Origin: Botryosphaeria dothidea
Taxonomy: Eukaryota > Ascomycota > Dothideomycetes > Botryosphaeriales > Botryosphaeriaceae
Length of the DNA: 64,000 nt
Direction: 5' to 3'
Assembly: GCA_011503125.2 (NCBI GenBank)
Contig: WWBZ02000082.1
Coordinates: 2,914,001 to 2,978,000 of the forward strand
The number at the start of each line of letters is the position of its first letter. Positions within the stretch are counted from its first letter, which is position 1. The position numbers and the translations under genes are program-made. Of the stretch, positions 1 to 8,740 are shown one piece after another. The notes below the pieces were generated by a model. The model was not told the origin of the DNA and did no database searches. It saw only the letters and a program-made list of their open reading frames with translations.

Positions 1-331
1 CAACGCCGACAAGCTACCCCTCTTCCCCGCGCCGATCGTCGATATTCCGAACACCAGATCACGCTCTTCATGAGACAATTCCAGGAACCGGATGCCACGG
101 GACATTTGGCCGCCAATCGCAGAGGTTAGCCGTTCATTTAGCTCGCAGCTTCCCGCGTTGGATGCGGCCGGAGATGAAATTAGCGATGCTACCGTACAGC
201 CAGAAACGAGCACCTGCTATTACTGTGCAGCCAAAGGAAAAATAGAGGATTGAAGACTGCAAATAAAATGCTCACTTGCGAAGCTTCCAATCGCCAAGCG
301 GAATAAGCTTTTGCGTTTTCGAGACCTCACC
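1..331. other. intergenic, upstream of GH27 gene
   Basis: No coding frame is supported here. This is presumably the promoter and 5' leader of the alpha-galactosidase gene that starts at 332. The window begins inside this region, so an upstream neighbour cannot be judged. Confidence 0.5.
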
Positions 332-1760
332 ATGGCTTCGAAAATTGTATCCTCGCTTGCAGTCTTTCTTCCCATAACTTCAGCTCTGGTCCTTCCAGAC
401 GGCGTCGGTAGGCTTCCGGCTCTGGGATGGGAACTCCTGGAACGAGTTCGCCTGCAACATCAGCGAAAGACAATTCCTGACCGCTGCGAACAAATTCATC
501 GAGCTTGGCTTCAAGGTACCATTGCGACCTCTTGATCGCGCATCATATGTCTGATGGAATTACCATAGGATGCCGGCTATGAATACGTGAACATCGATGA
601 CTGCTGGTCCGTGAAGGCCGCCGCGACAACACCACAGGACGAATCATCCCAGACTACACCAATTCCCCGACGGCAATCAATGGCACTGCGGTCAAAATCC
701 ACGACCTCGGCCTGAAGATCGAATTTACAGCAGCGCCGGCGACATTACCTGTGCCGGGTATCCCGCGAGTCTCGGGAACGAAGAGATTGATGCTGCCACC
801 TGGGCCGAATGGGGGAATCGACTGTATGTGACCTTTGCGCTCAAGTCACCTCAAAGAACGACAGAAACTTACCAGTATAACCTTGTCCAAGACCTCAAAT
901 ACGACAACTGCGGTGTCCTTAGCAACTGGACCGACGAATGTTCTTTCTGCGTCCCCGACTCCACCAACGATCAACGACTACGTCAACGGCACCTGTACCA
1001 ACAACCACCGGCCTCTGCGGCTCCGACTACGACTGGGACAACTCCTCACCGCGGTCCGCTACCGCCGCATGCGCGACGCGCTCGCGCGCCAAAACCGCAC
1101 CATCCTCTACAGCCTGTGCGACTGGGCCAGGCGGACGTGCAGTCGTGTGGCAACGCCACGGGCAGCTCGTGGCGCATGTCGGGCGACATCACGGCGTCGT
1201 GGCCGCGCATCCTCGAGATCCTCAACGAGAACTCCTTCTACCTCAACAACGTCGACTTCTGGGGCCACCCGGACGCCGACATGCTCGAGGTCGGCAACGG
1301 CGACCTCACGCTGGCCGAGGCGCGCAGCCATTTCGCGCTGTGGGCTGCCATGAAGTCGCCGCTGTTGATCGGGACTGCTTTAGATACGCTGAGCCAGGAT
1401 AACGTCGACATCATGCTCAATAAGTACTTGATCGCGTTTCACCAGGACACTGTGTACGGTAAACCTGCGGCGCCGTACAAGTGGGGCACCAATCCCGATT
1501 GGACGTTTGATGCAGAGAGGCCAGCCGAGTACTGGGCAGGCGAGAGCGTGAACGGAACCCTGGTCTTGATACTGAACACGGATAATGGAACCGTGGAGAA
1601 GACGTCGAGCTGGGCCGAGGTCCCTGGGTTATCGGGGGATGCGAAGTATCAGGTCACGAACGTCTGGACAGAGGAGGATCTGGGATGTATTGGTGATGGC
1701 GTCACGCTTCAGGTTGAGGCTCACGATACTGCTGCCTTGTGGATCCGGGAGAGCTGTTGA
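332..1760 (+). pseudogene. GH27 alpha-galactosidase, secreted, broken by frameshifts
   Basis: Family GH27 enzymes remove terminal alpha-galactose from galactomannan and raffinose-type sugars outside the cell. The product starts at 332 with a signal peptide (MASKIVSSLAVFLPITSALV) and then the family N-terminus LPDGVGRLPALGW. Later blocks are clear: NIDDCW, the nucleophile motif KYDNC, the acid/base region SSWRMSGDI, and FYLNNVDFWGHPDADMLEVG. The tail is intact from about 1130 to the stop at 1758-1760. Introns at 516-568 and 824-891 fit; removing the second gives DYLKYDNC. The frame must be changed by single-base indels near 430, 616-626, 720, 813, 961-972, 1005, 1045 and 1126. The frame is otherwise conserved and no early stop is needed once the indels are allowed for. 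It may be a young pseudogene or a run of sequencing errors; both are open. Confidence 0.85.
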
Positions 1761-4381
1761 ATGATTGGAAAAAATGGTCGATAAGTCTGATAGCGCCCGC
1801 AGAGGATGGTAGACATGTGCCTCCAGACACTTTTCAGAAAGACCGTTCTACACTTCAAGAAAGGGAGAGATCGTGGAAATGAGAAATTCGAGTTCGATAG
1901 GACCAAAGTAAGAATCCCGAAGTAAAGATGGTGAACTTGCGAAAACTTACGGAAGAGACGGAAGAGCCCTGCTTCCTCTGCCGTCTATCCGGTTGATCTT
2001 CCCGGGTAACAGCAGCAAAACAGACCTGTATGCAAAGGACCTTGTTGCGGCACAGGTTGTCAAATTCCAACCTGAGATCACCCCGGTACCTGCACCTGAG
2101 CCGATCCAGATCACATATACATCGAGACCTTAAGTGACCTCGGATGACCGCACGCATTGATAGCACCATCATGACACGACACGGTAAGGAAAATAAAAAG
2201 CGAGCTCCTCCAAGCAGCCGACATGGTTAATTATCCCGTTCGCACAGGCATCGAGGTGGATTCCTTGCTCGGCTGTCTAGCTCGAGGACCCGAAATCAGC
2301 AAGCTAGTTCTGCGGTGCCCCGCCGTATTATCAGACGGCTACTTGAGCTGACGGGATGTTTCTGTGGAACAGCAATGCCGGAAAAACTGAGCGAATCAGA
2401 GTCGGCAGTGGCGCCGGGGGCTGGTTCTTCAGCGGTTCAGAAGAGAGATAGATAGAAAAAAAGAAAAAAAAATCGTGGAGGGGAATAGCAGGAGTGAGAC
2501 GTTAATTCGGAAGTGAAAAGAGGGGAGCAGAAATGCACTGCTTGCCGAAGAGCCAAGGAGAAATGCCCCGAATTTCCGCATTCGGCAAACAGGGAAATCT
2601 CGACGCAATAACACACATGGCAAGTTTTCCGAAAGCCAACTCGAGGGAGGGGCTGTTCAGTTGACAGCTCACCGGTGTGCCCAGCTTCTGGGAGGGCAAC
2701 GCGTGGAAGGCGTGGGCCTGGAGAGTCAGAATGGGAGTTCCAGACGTCACGATGAAAAGCTGTCAGTGGAGAAAGCTGCTGATCTTGGACCCTCCCATTT
2801 CGGCGTCTTTTACCTATCCGACGCAGCAGGAATGCAGAGCAGTTCTTGATTCCTGGAAAGACGGCGGTGGAGGGCGATGGAGATGGCCTCATGCGACTTC
2901 CGAAACGAAGGGTGCGGGACGCCGATCGCCAGACTCAAAGGCCCTGTCGGATGTACCCGCGTCTGGAGATCCTCAGGCGCCCAACTGCCGTGGCCGTCGC
3001 CAGGCCCCTTCTGCTGGCAACCGTGGTGTTTTGCTTTTGCCGCCCTTGCTACCAAGAACACAGCCCCTCCAATCAGCACCAGGGTGTTACTCGATCAGTT
3101 TTTCCCGCGGCTCCGTCGCCTCATGCGGTCTGCGAGTCGAGTAAGACTGCTCAGACGCGTTCCACACTCGCCGCCACGGCCATGCGGAATTGGGTCTGAT
3201 GCAGAGGGCGACTTTAATCCCTCTCGTAACAGACACTGGAGTCGCCGACGGGGCAGACTATTTCGGGCAAAAAGCGCTATCAGAGTTTTCCGCGGCGTCG
3301 AATCTGGGGTGTCGCCGGTGCACGCCCTGACGGGTGCCCACGGCGGGTGCGCGGATGCCAGGGCACGCTCTAGGGCTCGTTCCAGAGCTGCTTATCCCTC
3401 CACATGCAGGCACATCTCAGCGCAGCACTGGCTCGACGCTTGTGCATGCTTTTCGTTGAGGGCGGGACCCTTTCAACGCGTTATGCACGGCGCTCTGTCA
3501 CGGACGAGCGAGCGAAGGTTGATCGTCGGCCGGCGCGTGAATGGCCGCTCTGTGTGGGACAAGGGCTGCTGCGAACTGGTGGCCTGGCGGGCGGTTCGCA
3601 GATGCTGTCACAGGGCGACGGCGCTGCTCAGCTCACCAACGCGGCCGGGGTCACAGGGGCCATCCAGGCGCACGGAACGGGCATGGGTGGACGCAAGATA
3701 AGTGGGATGAAGAAGCGTCCGCACGTATCAGAGCCGGCGCGGAGGAGCTCGTGGTGGTGACCTGCAGCATCGCAGGCGCACGGCGAGGCCTGAACGGGCT
3801 CGGCGTGGGAGAGTGAGGTGGGAGTGGAGCCGGGCGGCGGCAGTGACGTGTGGGCCAGGCCTGCTCCCGGTCGCCCCTGCCTGTGGCCGTCCCGCCGGCA
3901 ATCGTCGAGCTGTGAGATCACCAGCCAGCAGCTGCGATCCCGCCAGCCCAGCGGCAGCACGCAATGCCCAAGGGACCGTCAACAGCCACAGCTCTCCACA
4001 AACCTGCGGAATGGGCTCGAGACAGCCTTGTGCAACGTCGCCAGCCCTGCAGCATCCAGCCGGCCGCTCAACGCCAGTGCGACAGCGGGGTATAGAAGAA
4101 GCGAGGACAGGGAAGCCGTGGCCGTCCTGCCTGTGCCTTGCCGACCGGACGACTAGCAGCCTAGCGCCTTCTGCATATCCACACTTGCCTGCGCCGCTTG
4201 CGCCCCTTACGACGTCCGCGTTACAGTCGCTCGATTCGTTGAATTTTACTCCCAGACCTCCCCTGATTTGCCCCGACTACTTGTCGCATCCCAGCCACAT
4301 CCGCCATATATACTGCGCCCATCCGCTCCACGAGGGCATTTTGGTCGACAGCAGCTGTTTACCGTCCAGCTACCTGCCATC
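1761..4381. other. intergenic 2.6 kb, no supported gene
   Basis: Open frames on both strands overlap one another, are rich in Arg, Ser and Pro, and resemble nothing I know. There is an A-rich tract at 2456-2472. The last few hundred bases before 4382 should hold the promoter and leader of the P-loop gene. Confidence 0.5.
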
Positions 4382-6238
4382 ATGTCCACGAAGCCCATTT
4401 TCGCAGCAACCCACCCCAGGGCATGCTCGACCGCTTTCGAGCGCGTACGTCATCGCCCTCACCCAAACACTGCCATCTGACACCTCACTAACCACCTGCC
4501 TTCCTTCAGGTCTTCATGACGTGCCGTGACACGCTCCAGTGCGTCCACGAGCCCTTCGGCGATGCCTTTTATTTTGGTCCCGAAAGGCTCAGTGAGCGCT
4601 ACGAGCAAGACGAGGCCGCCAGAGCCGAGAGCGGCTTTGAAGACAGCACATATAGGACCATCTTTGAAAGGATAGACCGTGAGAACACTGAGGTTGGATC
4701 CCTCCCCCCCGCCTGGCAAGAAGTCGTATCCTCGGCATTGTCTCCGTTCCCTTTGTATTCGCCATCATCCACTCCCATGTCCAAAAGTCACGAGAAAAAA
4801 AAGAAATATACTACTTTCTTGTCACCCCACGTTCCCTTCATGGCAATTGTGCTTGAAAGTGCCTCAACGGTACTCCGACACGCTACTATTTGCTGCGGCC
4901 GCCGGCGAATCAGCAGCTCAACCTGCTCGCAAGAAAACGCCAAGATGACGCATTCCCATGACCACTTTCCTTTCTGAGCCCGGCGAGTACCGTGGGAGCT
5001 CGCAGCCAGCCACAGCGAGGTCTCAACAAGTACTTACCGGGTTTACAGGGGAAGCGACTTTTCATCAAGGATATCACGCACTACCTGGTGCCTCCGGACC
5101 ACAAGCCGGCCTCGATTGCGTCATCCCTCGTTGAGTACAAGCGCGGCGTCGGCACTGACCTCGCCAAATCGAACCCACACGCCCGCGTTGATAGCGCACA
5201 CGGCACCGACGCTGTCACCAACGGCGACGTCAACGGTGCGCCGAATGGGGTGAGCCATGAGGCCAGGATCGAGGTGCGCGAGGCTACCAAGCCTCCGTAC
5301 CCCTATCCCACCACAGTCGAGGCCGGCAATCCGACTGTCGTGCCAACCGAGCTGCTCAGCAAGTTCCACTGGACCTTCCTGATCCGCCACCCGCGCAACA
5401 GCATCCCCTCCTACTACCGCTGCACCATCCCTCCGCTCGACGACATCACCGGCTTCAAAAACTTCATGCCCTCAGAGGCTGGTTACGACGAGCTGCGCCG
5501 TACCTTCGACTACTTGAAGAATATCGGTCTCGTCGGGCCCAGGATTACCGGTCAGGACAACACCGAAGCGACCAGCGTCAACGGTACTGTCAAGCCTCCG
5601 TACGGTGCGGAGCCCGTTGATATCTGTGTCATCGATGCCGACGACCTGCTCGATGACCCTGCTGGCATCATTTCGAAATACTGCGAGAGCGTCGGCATGG
5701 AGTACAGCCCGGACATGCTCAACTGGGACAACGAAGAGGATCACCGCATCGCCAAGGAGAAGTTCGAGAAGTGGAAGGGCTTCCACGAAGACGCTATCGA
5801 CTCCAAGGATTTGAAGCCCCGCGCACAGGTGAGTTGAGATGCTGTTCCTTCCGCTCAGACCTCATGGCCTTTGGGAGCCATTCTCTGTCTTTAGTAGATC
5901 TGTCTTCCGTCTATCAGTTCGATCATCACAAGCGTCTGCTTTGCATGGATCCGAGGATGTGATTGAGAAAGTATCGTCGATGACAAGAGATTGGTTTTCC
6001 TGCGGCTTTGGTTCGGGTTGGAAGGAACAGCTTGATGAATTACTATACCCATCTTTCTCTCTGAACAGACATATTAACATCGCTGATCAAAAAGAAGAAG
6101 ATTCCGAAACCAGACGACGAGCTCTACGCCGAGTGGGTCCAGAAATTCGGCGAGGAAGGCGCCAAAACCATCAAGGAGACCGTCGATGCCAACGTCGCCG
6201 ACTACGAGTACCTCAAGCAATTCGCCATGAGGGTTTAA
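4382..6238 (+). CDS. P-loop / sulfotransferase-like protein (389 aa, 4 exons)
   Basis: Predicted cytosolic member of the fungal P-loop family related to sulfotransferases; the substrate is unknown. Exons: 4382-4444, 4510-4692, 5049-5828, 6095-6238. The N-terminus, ATHPRACSTAFERVFM, is a PAPS-binding-type P-loop, followed by HEPFGDAFYFGPERLSERY. Exon 3 has GKRLFIKDITHYLVPP and the second phosphosulfate-binding motif FLIRHPRNSIPSYYR, then the core ending EKFEKWKGFHEDAI. Exon 4 ends with KQFAMRV and TAA. Introns 1 and 3 have good donors (GTACGT, GTGAGT). Intron 2 is 356 nt with a weak GTTGGA donor, so the end of exon 2 is uncertain. Exon 3 contains a low-complexity TNGDVNGAPNG loop. The fold is clear, but any specific activity would be a guess. 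Confidence 0.8.
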
Positions 6239-6610
6239 ACTCAACAACCTACCACACTGATAACGGAGGGAATGGCTTTGTTGATTTAATGAATAATGAC
6301 CCGCTTCTTTGATGGTTTCTGATGGATACCTTTGGTTCTTTTTCTCTCAACACTCAGATTGAACTTGTGGGGCAGTAACGTAGTTGGAATGGATACAGGG
6401 AAATTGCATGCTGGTGAGAATCTCATTGGAGGATCGTCTCTTTTCCCATGACTACTTGGCATTTGCATATTACTCCTTTTGATGTCTCCGTGCCCCTCTT
6501 TTGTACAGTGACATTATTCTCGGTACAATCATTCTATCAGTACTTCGCCTGTGACCCGTATGGATTCATATTTAACCTCTTATTTGAAACATCCAGCATC
6601 CAAATACAAC
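6239..6610. other. intergenic, 3' side of P-loop gene and upstream of tRNA pair
   Basis: AT-richer than its surroundings. No gene is seen. It should hold the polyadenylation region of the P-loop gene and the 5' flank of tRNA-Arg(UCU). Confidence 0.5.
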
Positions 6611-6647
6611 GCCTGGTTGGCGCAATTGGCAGCGCACGCCTCTTCTA

Positions 6648-6734
6648 GTTAGCGACATGAGTATACTCCCAGGGTAGGTAGTGCTCTGCATTGCGCCTTG
6701 GTCGAAACGTATCCGTGGAGCTGCCTCATTTGAG
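6648..6734 (+). other. anticodon-loop (37/38) intron of tRNA-Arg(UCU), 87 nt
   Basis: It lies directly after A37 at the site cut by tRNA splicing endonuclease in all eukaryotes. At 87 nt it is long for this class. The 3' boundary is set by the AGGCG half of the anticodon stem, leaving A38 at 6735. Confidence 0.75.
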
Positions 6735-6754
6735 AAGGCGAGGTCGCGGGTTCG

Positions 6755-6805
6755 GTGAGTCTCTTGGTTCAAACTTGAACGGCGTTCACTACTGACATGA
6801 AGCAG
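6755..6805 (+). other. T-loop intron with spliceosomal signals in tRNA-Arg(UCU), 51 nt
   Basis: Begins GTGAGT, has ACTACTGACATG near the 3' end (CTGAC branch-site match 15 nt before the end) and finishes GCAG. Only this GT...AG cut gives the conserved A58 and a 7-nt T loop (TTCGAGT). An internal inverted repeat (GTTCAA/TTGAAC) is also present. Confidence 0.8.
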
Positions 6806-6826
6806 AGTCCCGCACTGGTCATATCC

Positions 6827-6832
6827 TTTTTT
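6827..6832 (+). terminator. Pol III T6 terminator after tRNA-Arg(UCU)
   Basis: Six T residues begin six bases after the discriminator base at 6821, as expected for a RNA polymerase III transcript. Confidence 0.75.
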
Positions 6833-6968
6833 GAGAATGCGAGGAAACTTGTGTTTTCTTCTACATTTTCGCTACTGGTATCGAACATACGTCCATATGT
6901 GGTATTGAAACAACCTTCTCCTTCACCAAACAGGCCGGTTAGCGCAATGGTAGAGCGTACCCCTCCTA

Positions 6969-7006
6969 ATCTCACTCCTTTCTGGTGGTGGTAAGGGTTC
7001 ATGGAA
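6969..7006 (+). other. anticodon-loop (37/38) intron of tRNA-Arg(CCU), 38 nt
   Basis: It follows A37 and ends before A38 at 7007, next to the GGGTA half of the anticodon stem. This is the canonical nuclear tRNA intron position, with ordinary length. Confidence 0.78.
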
Positions 7007-7026
7007 AGGGTAAGGTTGCGGGTTCG

Positions 7027-7081
7027 GTACGTCTTCTCAACTTTCTCATATGCTGAGGATAATACACTAACATGATTCTAG
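7027..7081 (+). other. T-loop intron with spliceosomal signals in tRNA-Arg(CCU), 55 nt
   Basis: Begins GTACGT, contains ACACTAACATG (CTAAC branch site about 12 nt from the end) and finishes TCTAG. Removing it restores T loop TTCGACT and the exact B-box consensus. Confidence 0.8.
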
Positions 7082-7104
7082 ACTCCCGTATCGGTCGATT
7101 TCTC

Positions 7105-7109
7105 TTTTT
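7105..7109 (+). terminator. Pol III T5 terminator after tRNA-Arg(CCU)
   Basis: Five T residues starting eight bases after the discriminator base at 7097. Confidence 0.65.
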
Positions 7110-8740
7110 GTGAAATCTCAATGTCTCTTTCCTTTTGCTTTTTACCAAGGACTTGCAATCTCAAATCGCGGGCACCGACTGCTGTATAGGCATTTCCGGC
7201 GAGCAAGACAACGGCCACGTCACTTTCGAACAATCCAGCAAGCTTGGCCCTCACTATGAATCTCCTACGCATCATACATCCATCTGTCCACCCCAAACAA
7301 CACCCTCGAACACCCTCCGGAATCTCCGAGATGCGCCAGCCGACCCAATTCACTACCGTCTTCTACACTTTCATGTTCGGAATCCACCAGCTTGCCGATG
7401 CTCATATCTCCACAGAAATTCACGCATCATGCTAGGGTCCACCAATCGCCGTTGGTACTGTCATGCTCAAGCACATCGGCTTTGGGACAGTCCATGGCGG
7501 GCCAGTTCCTTAACACGCGTTATGTTGTAAGGGAGGTGGGGCCAGTGGGATGTAGAGAGCCATGTTGACTTTCGAGAGATGCCATTCGGAAAGGCGAGAC
7601 GGAGAAGAGAGGGTGACCTGGTGGATTGGACGTTCTCGGCAAGACGTGTAAGCTGCACCGGTGGTGTCAGCGAGAGCAATGACGGGGTGAGGGAGGGACT
7701 CGGCGCCTGCCACTGAAGCGAAACCTCACGGCGGCAGCGGCAGTCTGGTGGAGTGAAGAGCGTTGCCAGGGAGGTGTCACGCGGCAAAATCCATGGGCAC
7801 TCCCAAGCCGGCTGTTCTGGGGGGATTGGCGATAACGATCACGCCATGTGATTGTGGCGGACGCAACTCCTGCATTGGGTGCTGACAGCGCGCCACTGCT
7901 CTCGCAGGCCGGAAGGAGTTATTCCCAAAGCACGCAAACCTACTCCAAGCACTTGTTGCATTGCTGCCCAGGAAAATTGCCGAAGCGAATACGCTACAGA
8001 TCATGGCCTCGAAGAAGAGCGGGCAACTACGAGGGCGGAGTTGGTGAATGCGGAGAAAAGGACTGGGGAGGAAGATCACACTTGTTCTTGGATTTCAAAC
8101 CTGTTACTCCACACCGGATGTACCTGCACACCTTGCAGGTAAAGCATAATAGGCCAGACTTGGAATACCGCTTCATTTTGATAATCAGGGTCGATCGTGC
8201 CTACAGGCCTCAGTCCCGGCACAGTTGAAGAAGGGCAGTCAAAACCCTACCCTTGGTTAATGGAGGTAGCTGTCAGCCAGCTGCATATAAGACGCTGTCT
8301 TGAACGCTTACCAATTAAGAGTAGTAAGTTCATCGTGGAGGTGTTGCCGTGCGAATTCGGAAATGCCCAGCAGTTGACATCACTTGTTCTTTTCATGGTC
8401 ACCGAAACTTTGTCGAGGGGTCGCAAAAAAGTACATCCACCAAAAATGTAGCTGAAAAGTAGCTTTCCATGAGGAAATCTAAAACATCAACAAGATGCGG
8501 CTTGTGATCAAGGATATCTTGAGACTATACACAGAGAGAAAACATGGTGCGCAAAACAGAGAACCTCCGACAATGCTAGCCCGAAATCCTTATGCCCACG
8601 ATGGGTGCTTCCAACTCCACTTCGATGCTGGCAAAATGCCAAAAACCCCCCCCCCTTAAGCCAGGCATAATATTTACAAGATATGGCGTTGTGACAATGT
8701 AGAAGAGACCTCGCTAGCCATTCAGTTCGTGACAGGCACA
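7110..8740. other. intergenic 1.6 kb, no supported gene
   Basis: Several open frames of 60-131 codons occur, overlapping on both strands, with no recognisable domain. A C9 run lies near 8648. The right-hand part is the 3' side of the BTB gene on the minus strand. Confidence 0.45.

Larger units (their letters stand above)
6611..6821 (+). tRNA. tRNA-Arg(UCU), three exons, two introns
   Basis: Exons 6611-6647, 6735-6754 and 6806-6821 give a 73-nt cloverleaf. The acceptor stem is GCCTGGT/ACTGGTC with one mismatch (2:71). The D arm is GCGC/GCGC with loop AATTGGCA. The anticodon stem is CGCCT/AGGCG with loop CT-TCT-A-A, so the tRNA reads AGA. The variable loop is AGGTC. The T arm is GCGGG/CCCGC with loop TTCG|AGT. 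Intron 1 (6648-6734, 87 nt) is at the canonical 37/38 site. Intron 2 (6755-6805, 51 nt) splits the T loop between nucleotides 57 and 58. The A box TGGCGCAATTGG is intact. The B box reads GGTTCGAGTCC only after intron 2 is removed. A T6 run ends the gene. The fit of every stem makes chance very unlikely; whether it is expressed is not shown. Confidence 0.87.
6933..7097 (+). tRNA. tRNA-Arg(CCU), three exons, two introns
   Basis: Exons 6933-6968, 7007-7026 and 7082-7097 give a 72-nt cloverleaf. The acceptor stem GGCCGGT/ATCGGTC pairs fully with two G-U pairs. The D arm is GCGC/GAGC with one mismatch. The anticodon stem is TACCC/GGGTA with loop CT-CCT-A-A, so it reads AGG. The variable loop is AGGTT, and the T arm is GCGGG/CCCGT with loop TTCG|ACT. 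Intron 1 (6969-7006, 38 nt) is at the usual 37/38 site. Intron 2 (7027-7081, 55 nt) interrupts the T loop at exactly the same place as in its upstream neighbour. The A box TAGCGCAATGG is intact; the spliced B box is GGTTCGACTCC. A T5 run follows. Its spacing (111 bp) and likeness to the upstream gene suggest an old tandem duplication. Confidence 0.87.

Noticed and set aside
2877..3701. 274-codon plus-strand frame
   Set aside because: All six frames are open in this GC-rich stretch and the product looks random.
6755..7081. reading the T-loop inserts as tRNA pseudogene debris
   Set aside because: Both inserts have correct GT, branch and AG signals at the same position, all stems pair after removal, and T-run terminators follow. 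Debris would not do this twice. Lack of expression is still possible.
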